A stretch of DNA of 64,000 nucleotides, from contig NZ_BARG01000087.1 in NCBI RefSeq assembly GCF_000376565.1, positions 35,580 to 99,579 on the forward strand, written 5' to 3'. A program made the translations under genes and the position numbers. This document shows positions 17,922 to 24,916 of the stretch, piece by piece (the stretch's first letter is position 1; every line of letters begins with the position of its first letter). The notes below the pieces were generated by a model. The model was not told the origin of the DNA. It was given only the letters and a program-made list of their open reading frames with translations, and searched no databases. The DNA comes from Streptomyces hokutonensis (GTDB lineage: Bacteria; Actinomycetota; Actinomycetes; Streptomycetales; Streptomycetaceae).

Positions 17922-17954
17922 ACCATCCTGACCGGCGGTTTACCCGTCGCTCAA

Positions 17955-17989
17955 GGGCCCCGCACGCCGCTCTCCGGCGGGCGGGGCCC
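17955..17989 (+). terminator. Terminator after leuA
   Basis: GGGCCCCGC (17955-17963) pairs with GCGGGGCCC (17981-17989), with a smaller GC-rich hairpin in the loop. It begins 34 nt after the leuA stop. Confidence 0.8.
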
Positions 17990-18117
17990 CGTCGTTTCCC
18001 GGCCATTCGATGTGCAGGTCACGAGCAGGTCTCGTCCTGGGTACTGACTCCAGCTCAACAATGTGGCTAACATCACGCCAGCGCGGCGATGTTGCCGCGG
18101 CGTTACGGAGGTGCGAC

Positions 18118-18822
18118 GTGCTGCCAGAACGGGGACGAAACGGCCGAGTTGTCCATGAGGGCCGTGCAGCGCGCGTGCTGGGCATCCGTACCGCGTGGAC
18201 CAGCGTCGGAGACGGCGAGTTCTTCTGCCCGGGCTGCGGGGGCGACCGCAACTACCAGCGGCTCACCGGACGCCGCCGCTTCACCCTGCTCGGCCTGCCG
18301 GTGCTGCCGCGCGGCGACACCGGACCGGTCGTCGAGTGCGCCGCCTGCCAGGGCCACTACGGCACCGACGTCCTCGACCACCCCACCACGAGCCGCTTCT
18401 CCGCGATGCTCCGCGACGCCGTCCACACGGTCGCCCTCGCGGTCCTCGCGGCCGGCGGCACCTGCGCCCGTACGTCCCTGGAGGCCGCCGCGGGCACCGT
18501 ACGCGCCGCCGGCTTCCAGGACTGCACCGAGGACCAGCTCGGCGCCCTCGTCGAGGCCCTGGCCGCCGACACCGGCCGCGTCTTCGGCGAACCCAGCGGC
18601 GCCGGCCTCGCCATAGAGCTCCACGAGGCCCTCGACCCGCTCGCCCCGCACCTCGCCCCCGCAGGCCGCGAATCGATCCTGCTCCAGGGCGCCCGCATCG
18701 CCCTGGCCGACGGCCCCTACACCCCCGCCGAACGCGACGCCCTCGCCACCGTGGGCGCGGCCCTCACCATCTGCTCGGACGACGTGACACGGCTGCTGGC
18801 GGCGGCGCGGACACCCTCGTAA
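18118..18822 (+). CDS. TerB-like protein with N-terminal zinc ribbon
   Basis: 234-residue protein. A zinc-ribbon-like module with CPGC and CAAC pairs occupies roughly residues 40-85, and a helical TerB-like domain fills the C-terminal half (EALDPLAPHLAPAGRES, then ARIALADGPYTPAERDAL). The GTG at 18118 has an excellent ribosome site (GGAGGTG, 5 nt spacing); in-frame codons further upstream are not preceded by one. TerB proteins occur in tellurite/stress systems, but solitary copies like this have no assigned role. It follows leuA in this syntenic block. Confidence 0.8.
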   Translation: MLPERGRNGRVVHEGRAARVLGIRTAWTSVGDGEFFCPGCGGDRNYQRLTGRRRFTLLGLPVLPRGDTGPVVECAACQGHYGTDVLDHPTTSRFSAMLRDAVHTVALAVLAAGGTCARTSLEAAAGTVRAAGFQDCTEDQLGALVEALAADTGRVFGEPSGAGLAIELHEALDPLAPHLAPAGRESILLQGARIALADGPYTPAERDALATVGAALTICSDDVTRLLAAARTPS

Positions 18823-18838
18823 CCCCGATCCGCCCGCT

Positions 18839-18854
18839 ACTCCCGGGGGAGTAA
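18839..18854. promoter_or_regulatory. 16-bp palindrome, probable regulator site
   Basis: TACTCCC-GG-GGGAGTA, perfect 7-bp arms, 16 bp after the TerB-like gene. Palindromes of this type occur in front of Streptomyces transporter/two-component operons. Here an IS-like element and decayed genes separate it from the response regulator at 20981, so it may be the orphaned operator of that system. The rest of the 18823-19083 interval holds only an IS-end-like hairpin. Confidence 0.45.
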
Positions 18855-18999
18855 TACGGCTGCCCCGGCCACCCCCGGCAGTACGCCGGAAGTCGCCCTC
18901 CCGTGCGACGACGCGGCCCTCCCGCTCCGGAAGTCTGGAGATCGCAGCCAGACATCCGCGTCGGATGGGGCCGTTCCACCCCTTGGTCTTCGCAGGGAA

Positions 19000-19023
19000 T
19001 CCCGATCTTCAGGCAGGGCGGGA
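19000..19023. repeat. Possible left-end hairpin of the IS200/IS605-type element
   Basis: TCCCG (19000-19004) pairs with CGGGA (19019-19023) around a 14-nt loop. The surrounding GGAATCCCG..TTCAGG..GGGCGGGAATGCG resembles, by eye, subterminal hairpins of IS605-group elements. Weak evidence. Confidence 0.3.
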
Positions 19024-19083
19024 ATGCGATCCTCGGCCCGGAGGTGCGCAGCGCCGGAGTTCTCTGTGTTTCGGCGGTGGTGA

Positions 19084-19446
19084 TCAGGCGGGGCGCTTCT
19101 GATTCTCGATGTAGTCCTTGACGATGCTCAGTGGTGCGCCGCCGCACGACCCCACGAAGGGCGAGTGTGCCCAGAACACCGACCCCGTGCCGACGCGGTT
19201 GATCCGCCCGGTGTACTCGGCGCGCAGGTAGCGGGAGCTGACTCCTTTGAGGCTGTTGACCAGCTTCGACAGGGCGATCTTCGGTGGGTAGTGCACCAGC
19301 AGGTGAGTGTGATCGCCTTCGCCGTTGAACTCGGCCAACTCCGCGCCGAAGCTCTCGCACACGTCCCGCATGATCGCCTCGCAGCGCGTCAGCATCTCGT
19401 CGTTGAAGACCTCACGCCGATACTTGGTGATGAACACCAAGTGGGC
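19084..19446 (-). pseudogene. tnpA: IS200/IS605 Y1 transposase TnpA, 5'-truncated
   Basis: Reading from the break, the protein matches TnpA: HLVFITKYRREVF, the HUH-type DHTHLLVHYPP (middle residue Thr), then SLKGVSSRYLR, FVGSCGGAPL and the catalytic-Tyr region VKDYIENQ near the stop. About 15 N-terminal residues and any start codon are missing: directly upstream of the codon for His in HLVF the sequence becomes the start of the opposite-strand tnpB remnant. The frame is otherwise open. It could only be expressed by fusion or fortuitous initiation. Confidence 0.75.
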
Positions 19447-20617
19447 CAGCAGGCCGCGCTCGTCGAGATGCTGCGGGATCACTGCTCCCTCTACAACGGA
19501 GCCTTGCAGGAACGGCGCGACGCCTACGGCCACGGCTCGAAGACGAGCATCAAGTACAGGACGCAGTCCGCGCAGCTCAAGGAGATCCGGGCGTTTGACC
19601 CGGAGCGTCAGGGTCGGTGGTCGTTCTCTTCGCAGCAGGCCACCTTGCGCCGTCTGGACAAAGGGTTCGCGGCGTTCTTCCGCCGGGTCAAGTCCGGTGA
19701 TGCCCGGGTATCCGCGTTTTCGTGGGGTGAACTGGTTCGACACGGTGGACTTCCCCAGGGACGGCGACGGCTGCCGTTGGGACTCCACGCCACACGACCC
19801 CGTGACCCGCGTCCGTTTCCAGGGTGTCGGGCACGTCAAGGTCAACCAGCACCGTCCGGTGGCCGGCACGGTCAAGACCGTCAGCGTCAAGCGCGAGGGC
19901 GGGCGCTGGTACGTCGTGCTGACCGCCGAACAGGAACAGCCCAAGCCGCTGCCGCAGACCGGCAGCGCGGTCGGTATCGACATGGGCATAGCCAACTTCC
20001 TCGCTGACTCGGGCGGTGAGTTCGTGCCGAATCCCCGCCACGGACGGCGCGCCGCCGCGAAGCTCGAAGCCGCACAGCAGGCGCTGTCCCGCTTTCCCCG
20101 GGTTCGGCGGGACAAGCGCACAGCCAACCACCAGCGTGCCGCGGACCAGGTCGTCCAACTCCACCGCAAGGTACGTCTCCAGCGGCTCGACCACGCGCAC
20201 AAGACAGCCCTCGATCTGGTCCGCAAACACGACTTCATCGCGCACGAAGACCTCAAGATCCGCAATATGGTCAAGGCCCCCACCCCGAAGTCGGACCCTG
20301 ACCAGCCAGGCGGCTTCCTGTCCAACGGGGCTGCCGCCAAAGCCGGGTTGAACCACTCGATCTCGGATGCCGGATGGGGGGTGTTCCTGACGATCCTGCA
20401 CGCCAAGGCTGAAAGCGCCGGACGAGAAGTGATCGCCGTGGACCCCCGCAACACCTCCCGGACCTGCCCCACCTGCGGGCACGTCTCAGCGGAGAACCGG
20501 CCCACCCAGGAGAAGTTCCACTGCGTCTCGTGCGGCCACAGCGCGCACGCTGACGCGGTGGGCGCCCTGAACGTTCTACGGGCCGGGCTGGTCCGTCGCG
20601 ACGCCCAACCGGCATAG
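19447..20617 (+). pseudogene. tnpB: TnpB RNA-guided nuclease relic, truncated and frameshifted
   Basis: The conserved sequence starts at QAALVEMLRDHCSLYNG without the normal first ~20-30 residues. It reads in one frame to KSGD (to ~19701), then must shift frame at about 19702 to continue PGYPRFRG. After the shift the RuvC-like core is complete: GIDMGIANF (Asp), HEDLKI (Glu), a zinc ribbon CPTC..CVSC and ADAVGALNV (Asp). Loss of the start and the frameshift make it inactive as it stands. A downstream in-frame start could give only a partial protein. Confidence 0.8.
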
Positions 20618-20624
20618 CGAGAAG

Positions 20625-20644
20625 CCCCGGCTTTTACGCCGGGG
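20625..20644 (+). ncRNA. Right-end hairpin / omega RNA 3' region
   Basis: CCCCGGC-TTTTAC-GCCGGGG, perfect 7-bp stem, followed by AGGAGTCAC. Located 8 nt after the tnpB stop, where IS605-group elements have their right-end hairpin and where the guide (omega) RNA scaffold of TnpB ends. The bases right after ~20650 would have been the guide. Inference from position and fold. Confidence 0.5.
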
Positions 20645-20679
20645 AGGAGTCACGGGGGCCGAACAGAGGAAGAGAGAAG

Positions 20680-20772
20680 AGCAGCACACGGCGACGAGCC
20701 ATCCCCTGGGGGGTGCTCGCGTTCTGGATCGGGGTGCTCGCGCTGGCCGCGCCGTTCGCGTCGGAGCTGGCG
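20680..20772 (+). pseudogene. Fragment resembling MMPL-type transporter N-terminus
   Basis: One frame reads RRRAIPWGVLAFWIGVLAL followed by AAPFASELA, a basic stretch followed by a hydrophobic helix as at the start of MMPL exporters. It then loses similarity and meets kinase sequence in another frame at about 20770. Its first codons are missing, apparently cut off near the IS-like element. Assignment is tentative because only ~30 residues remain. Confidence 0.4.
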
Positions 20773-20984
20773 ACGTCACGCACGACTGGGACGGCGCCCT
20801 GCACGTGGACGTCACCGACGACGGACTCGGCAGCGGCTCCGCTCCGCCCGGCTTCGGTCTTGTCGGCATGCGCGAACGGGTCCGCAGCGTCGGCGGCACG
20901 CTGAGCGCCGGGCCGCTGGACGCGGCGGGCTTCGCCGTGAACGCCGTACTGCCCCTGCGGGCACACAGCGAGGGAGCACGGTGA
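20771..20984 (+). pseudogene. C-terminal remnant of sensor histidine kinase
   Basis: In the frame of the stop at 20982-20984 the sequence reads LHVDVTDDGLGSG, then GFGLVGMRERVRSVGGTL and a strand-rich end. These are the N/G boxes of the HATPase domain of NarL-type kinases. The sensor domain, the dimerisation helix and the first part of the ATPase domain are absent. The stop overlaps the GTG of the response regulator by 4 nt, so this was the cognate kinase. Confidence 0.75.
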
Positions 20985-21646
20985 CCGCCATCCGCGTTCT
21001 CCTCGCCGACGACCAGACCCTCGTACGGGCCGCGTTCGCCATGCTCGTCGAATCGGCCAAGGACATGGAGGTCGTCGGACAGGCCGCCACCGGTCGCGAG
21101 GCCGTAGCGCTTGCCCGCACGTCACGCGCCGACCTCGTCCTCATGGACATCCGCATGCCCGACCTCGACGGCATCGAGGCCACCCGCCTCATCGCCGCCG
21201 ACGAGGACCTCGCCGGGGTCAAGGTCCTCGTCCTGACCACCTACGACACCGACGAGAACGTGGTCGACGCGCTGCGCGCCGGCGCCTCCGGATTCCTGGT
21301 CAAGGACACCCGTCCGGCCGAACTCCTCGACGCGATCCGCACGGTGGCCGCCGGAGAGGCGCTTCTGTCGCCCGGTCCGACGGCCCGGCTCATCGCCCGT
21401 TTCCTGCGCAGCCCCGTCGCGCCCGCCACCGGCGGCCCCGAATGCCTCTCCGCGCGGGAACGCGGAGTGCTCGCCCTGGTCGCGCGCGGCCTCAACAACA
21501 CCGAGGTGGCCGAAGCGTTGGGCCTGAGTCCGCTCACCGCGAAGACGCACGTCAGCCGCATCATGGGCAAACTCGGGGCGCGGGACCGGGCCCAGCTGGT
21601 GATCGTGGCGTACGAGTCCGGGATGGTGACACCGGGGAGGCTGTGA
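20981..21646 (+). CDS. NarL/LuxR-family response regulator, kinase lost
   Basis: 221-residue regulator with a complete receiver domain (acidic pair D10-D11, phospho-acceptor D56 in LMDIRMPDLDG, Lys in FLVKD) and a C-terminal LuxR-type HTH (CLSARERGVLALVARGLNNTEVAE). It starts at GTG 20981 overlapping the kinase remnant stop. With its kinase reduced to a fragment, it is an orphan that may respond to other kinases or be unphosphorylated. Its original promoter was probably upstream of the deleted region, so present expression is uncertain. Confidence 0.9.
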   Translation: MTAIRVLLADDQTLVRAAFAMLVESAKDMEVVGQAATGREAVALARTSRADLVLMDIRMPDLDGIEATRLIAADEDLAGVKVLVLTTYDTDENVVDALRAGASGFLVKDTRPAELLDAIRTVAAGEALLSPGPTARLIARFLRSPVAPATGGPECLSARERGVLALVARGLNNTEVAEALGLSPLTAKTHVSRIMGKLGARDRAQLVIVAYESGMVTPGRL

Positions 21647-21696
21647 CGGACAGGTCGGCGTCGCCCCGCGCGGGGCGACCTCCGCAAGGGAGCGCG

Positions 21697-22890
21697 ATGA
21701 CCATCCTGAGCCGCACGCTTCTCGTAGCCGCAGTACTGGCCGCCCCCATCACCTTCGCCGCCCACGCGTCCGCGCGCTCCGGCTGCACGTCCTCCGTCCC
21801 CTACGTCTCCGGAGACGGCGGCTACGACACCTACCGCATCCCCGCGACCGTCACCACCGACCAGGGCACGGTCCTCGCCTTCGCCGAAGGGCGCCACAAC
21901 GACGCGGGCGACACCGGCAACATCGACGTCGTCCTACGGCGCTCCAGCGACGGCGGCTGCACCTGGGGCCCCCTGTCCGTCGTGGCCGCCGGCGACGGCG
22001 ACACCCGGGGCAACCCGGCCCCCGTGGTCGACCCCCGTACCGGCGCGATCGTGCTGGTCACCTCCTACAACAGCGGTGCCGTGACCGAGGGCCAGATCAT
22101 GCGCGGCGAGGTCACGGCCGAGCAGAGCCGCCGGGTGTTCGTGCAGCGCAGCTGGGACGACGGGCGCACTTTTACGCCTCCGCGGGACATCACGGGGGAG
22201 GTGAAACTCCCGACCTGGCGCTGGTACGCGACAGGTCCCGGGCACGCGGTCGCGCTGACGCGGGGTGCGCATGCGGGGCGGTTGGTGATCCCTGCGAACC
22301 ACTCGGCCGCGCCGCCCGCCGGCTCGGCCGACACCGGGCAGGAGGCCAGGTACTACGGCGGCCACGACCTGTACAGCGACGACGGGGGCGAGACATGGCG
22401 GCTGGGCTTCGTGGACTCCACGTACAACGGCGTCGACAACGCGAACGAGTCCTCGGCGGCCGAACTCCCCGACGGGCGGCTGTACTTCAGCTCCCGCGAC
22501 CAGCTGGGCACGAGCCCGGGCAACCGGCTCGACACGTACTCCAGCGACGGGGGCGAGACGCTTGACCGGCCCTACGCCGTGCAGCACACGCTGGACGACG
22601 TCCCGGTGGTGGAGGGCAGCGTGCTCCAACTCCCCGGAGCCGGCGGGGCGTTGCTGTTCTCGGCGCCTTCCGTGCCCAACGTCCGCCAGGGGATGGCGAT
22701 TTGGCGGAGCGGGGACGGTGGGGGGACCTTCGTGAAGGCGGTCGTGCTGTCGGGACAGCGGGCGGGGTACTCGGATCTGGTGCGGGTGGGGGCGGACACG
22801 GTGGGGGTGTTGTACGAGACGGGGGTGACGGGGACGTACGACACGATCGAGTTCCGGCGAGTGGGCGTGGCTGAGCTGAGTGGTGGGTGA
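21697..22890 (+). CDS. Secreted sialidase (GH33)
   Basis: 397-residue exported exo-sialidase. A signal peptide ends near AHAS. The YRIPA motif (first catalytic Arg) follows, then five Asp-box-like repeats (SSDGGCTW, SWDDGRTF, SDDGGETW, SSDGGETL, SGDGGGTF) marking a six-bladed propeller, and a late YSDLV that would hold the nucleophilic Tyr. ATG 21697 has AAGGGAG 4 nt upstream. It lies 50 nt after the orphan response regulator, but its function links it to the convergent lyase/ABC operon at 22920-29522, which looks like sialic-acid uptake and breakdown. Confidence 0.9.
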   Translation: MTILSRTLLVAAVLAAPITFAAHASARSGCTSSVPYVSGDGGYDTYRIPATVTTDQGTVLAFAEGRHNDAGDTGNIDVVLRRSSDGGCTWGPLSVVAAGDGDTRGNPAPVVDPRTGAIVLVTSYNSGAVTEGQIMRGEVTAEQSRRVFVQRSWDDGRTFTPPRDITGEVKLPTWRWYATGPGHAVALTRGAHAGRLVIPANHSAAPPAGSADTGQEARYYGGHDLYSDDGGETWRLGFVDSTYNGVDNANESSAAELPDGRLYFSSRDQLGTSPGNRLDTYSSDGGETLDRPYAVQHTLDDVPVVEGSVLQLPGAGGALLFSAPSVPNVRQGMAIWRSGDGGGTFVKAVVLSGQRAGYSDLVRVGADTVGVLYETGVTGTYDTIEFRRVGVAELSGG

Positions 22891-22896
22891 CCGTCC

Positions 22897-22915
22897 CTGG
22901 GGGCGGAGCCCCCAG
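22897..22915. terminator. Bidirectional terminator between sialidase and lyase
   Basis: CTGGGGGC-GGA-GCCCCCAG, perfect 8-bp stem in the 29-bp gap between two convergent genes. Confidence 0.8.
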
Positions 22916-22919
22916 GCGG

Positions 22920-23855
22920 TCACAGCAGCCCCGCCGCCGCCAGGAACTTCCCGACCTGCCCCACCTCATCCGCCGACAATGCGACCTGCGGCTCCGCAGT
23001 CGCCGCGCACTCGATCACGCCCCGCAGCTGCAGTGCCGCCTTGAACGCCCCGAGGGCCGACGAACTGCCCCCCATCCGCGCCGGGTCACCGACCCCCACC
23101 AACCCGAACAACGAGCACAACCGCTCCTGTTCGGCCCGCGCCCGCGACCAGTCCCCGGCCCGGCACAGCGCGTCGAGCCGGACATACCCGTGCGGGTCGA
23201 CGTTGGCGAGGCCAGGCACCGCCCCGTCCGCGCCCAGCGCCAGCGCCGAGTCGACGAACAGCTCGGAACCGGTCAGCACGCTGAACCCCACGATGTCGGG
23301 ATGGACCCGCGCGCCGGTGACGACCGTACGGAAGCCGCCGAGGTCACCGCTGGAGTCCTTGAGGCCGGCCAGAACACCCTCGGCGGCGAGTTCGAGGACG
23401 AGGTCGGCGGGCAGCTTGGTGTGGACGGAGGCGGGAAGGTCGTAGGCCACCACCGGGACCGGCGACGCGGCGGCGATCAGACGGTAGTGGCGGGCGATCT
23501 CCGCCGGGTGGGTGCGCGTGTAGAAGGGCGCGGTCACCACGACCGCCTCCGCACCGGCGTCCGCCACCGCCGCCACATGGTCCAGAACCCGGGGCGTCGT
23601 CATGTCGATCGCCCCTGCCAGTACGGGGAGTTGGCTCCCCACATGAGCCACGACCGACTCGACGACATACCTGCGCTGCCGGTCCGTCAGATACGCCGCC
23701 TCCGAGGTCGAGCCGAGCAGGAACAGCCCGTGCACCCCGGCCCCGACCAGATGATCGACGAGCCTGAGCAGTGAACGGATGTCCACCTCGCTGTCCGGTG
23801 TCAGGGGCGTGCAGACGGGCGGTACGACACCGGTCAGCGGGGCGGGGAAGGTCAT
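22920..23855 (-). CDS. DapA/N-acetylneuraminate lyase family aldolase
   Basis: 311-residue class I aldolase of the DHDPS/NAL family. The Schiff-base Lys166 is in GLKDSSGD, the catalytic Tyr138 in VVAYDLP, and the pyruvate-binding GSTSE replaces the common GTTGE. True DapA is an essential lysine gene; this copy sits as the last gene of an ABC importer operon next to a sialidase, so N-acetylneuraminate lyase (to ManNAc and pyruvate) is the most economical reading. Related members act on other 2-keto-3-deoxy sugars. Its ATG overlaps the ABC ATPase stop. Confidence 0.85.
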   Translation of the reverse strand: MTFPAPLTGVVPPVCTPLTPDSEVDIRSLLRLVDHLVGAGVHGLFLLGSTSEAAYLTDRQRRYVVESVVAHVGSQLPVLAGAIDMTTPRVLDHVAAVADAGAEAVVVTAPFYTRTHPAEIARHYRLIAAASPVPVVAYDLPASVHTKLPADLVLELAAEGVLAGLKDSSGDLGGFRTVVTGARVHPDIVGFSVLTGSELFVDSALALGADGAVPGLANVDPHGYVRLDALCRAGDWSRARAEQERLCSLFGLVGVGDPARMGGSSSALGAFKAALQLRGVIECAATAEPQVALSADEVGQVGKFLAAAGLL

Positions 23856-24916
23856 GAAGGCTCCCTTGGGAGGCTCTGGCGAACCAGGTCGCGGGTGGAA
23901 AGGTCCTCCTCCACAGGATGGTGGCAGCGGTAGCGATGTCCCGGTGTCGACGCGGGTGAAAAGTCCGGCATGACGGACGCGCACACCTCGTCCGCCTTCC
24001 AGCAGCGGGTACGGAACGGGCACCCGCTCGGCGGACGCGTCGCCGACGGCACCGGCCCGATCAGCGGAATCGGGTCGATGGGGTGGAGCAGGCCCGGCGT
24101 CGCCGAGAACAGGGCCCGGGTGTACGGGTGCCTCGCCCGGTCGGTGACCTGGTCGGCCGGGGTCTCCTCGACGATCCGGCCCAGGTACATGGTGATCACG
24201 CGGTCGCTCATCCGCCGCACCGTCTGGATGTCGTGGGACACGAACACCAGGGCCAGGCCCAGCCGTTCCTTCAGGTCCAGCAGGAGATTCAGGATCTGGG
24301 CGCGGACCGAGACGTCCAGGGCGCTGGTCGGTTCGTCGGCCACCACCAGGTCGGGGTCCAGCGCCAACGCCCGCGCGATCGCGACGCGTTGGCGCTGGCC
24401 GCCGGAGAGCTGGCCCGGGAGGCCGTCCGCGAGCGCGCGCGGAAGGCCCACCAGCGACATCAACTCCCGTACCCGTTCGTCCCGTTGGCTCCGGTCGCCC
24501 CGGCCGTGCACATCCAGCGGGTCCCGCAGTATCTGGCGGATCGTCAGCCGGCGGTTCAGCGCGGTCGACGGGTCCTGGAAGATCATGCCGATGCCCGTGC
24601 CCACGGCGGCCCGGCGTTCGCCGTCCGGCATCGACCACAGGTCCCGGTCCCGGAAGGACACCGTGCCGGACGTCGGCCGCTGTACGCCCACCAACACCTT
24701 CGCCAGCGTGGACTTGCCGCAGCCGGACTCGCCGACCACGCCGACCGTCTCGCCGGGCGCGATGGTGAGATCGGCGCCGGTCAGGGCGTAGACCCGGTCG
24801 CGGCTGAACAGACCGCCGCTGCGCGCCTTGTGCACGACATGGGCGCCGGTCAACTCGACCAGAGGGCCGCCCAGTTGACCGCGGGCCGTCTCCGGTTCGA
24901 CCTCCGCGCCACTCAT
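23852..24916 (-). CDS. Oligopeptide-type ABC transporter ATPase (DppF/OppF class)
   Basis: 354-residue ATPase. Walker A GESGCGKS, signature LSGGQRQR, Walker B LVVADEPT, H-loop VSHD, and a C-terminal oligopeptide-type cysteine motif with CPFRTRC and CHHP. Second ATPase of the importer; the partner ATPase is fused to a permease upstream. It overlaps both neighbours by 4 nt. Confidence 0.92.
   Translation of the reverse strand: MSGAEVEPETARGQLGGPLVELTGAHVVHKARSGGLFSRDRVYALTGADLTIAPGETVGVVGESGCGKSTLAKVLVGVQRPTSGTVSFRDRDLWSMPDGERRAAVGTGIGMIFQDPSTALNRRLTIRQILRDPLDVHGRGDRSQRDERVRELMSLVGLPRALADGLPGQLSGGQRQRVAIARALALDPDLVVADEPTSALDVSVRAQILNLLLDLKERLGLALVFVSHDIQTVRRMSDRVITMYLGRIVEETPADQVTDRARHPYTRALFSATPGLLHPIDPIPLIGPVPSATRPPSGCPFRTRCWKADEVCASVMPDFSPASTPGHRYRCHHPVEEDLSTRDLVRQSLPREPS

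Larger units (their letters stand above)
19000..20650. mobile_element. Degenerate IS200/IS605-type element
   Basis: Contains a Y1 transposase remnant (minus strand), a head-to-head TnpB remnant (plus strand) and a 3' hairpin CCCCGGC/GCCGGGG (20625-20644) of the type found at the right end of these elements. A weak hairpin TCCCG/CGGGA at 19000-19004/19019-19023 could be the left end. Both genes lack their 5' ends and tnpB is frameshifted, so the element cannot move by itself. Boundaries are approximate because IS200/IS605 elements make no target duplication. Confidence 0.75.

Noticed and set aside
18118..18822. Tellurite resistance operon
   Set aside because: Only a TerB-like domain is present, without TerA/C/D/E/Z genes around it.
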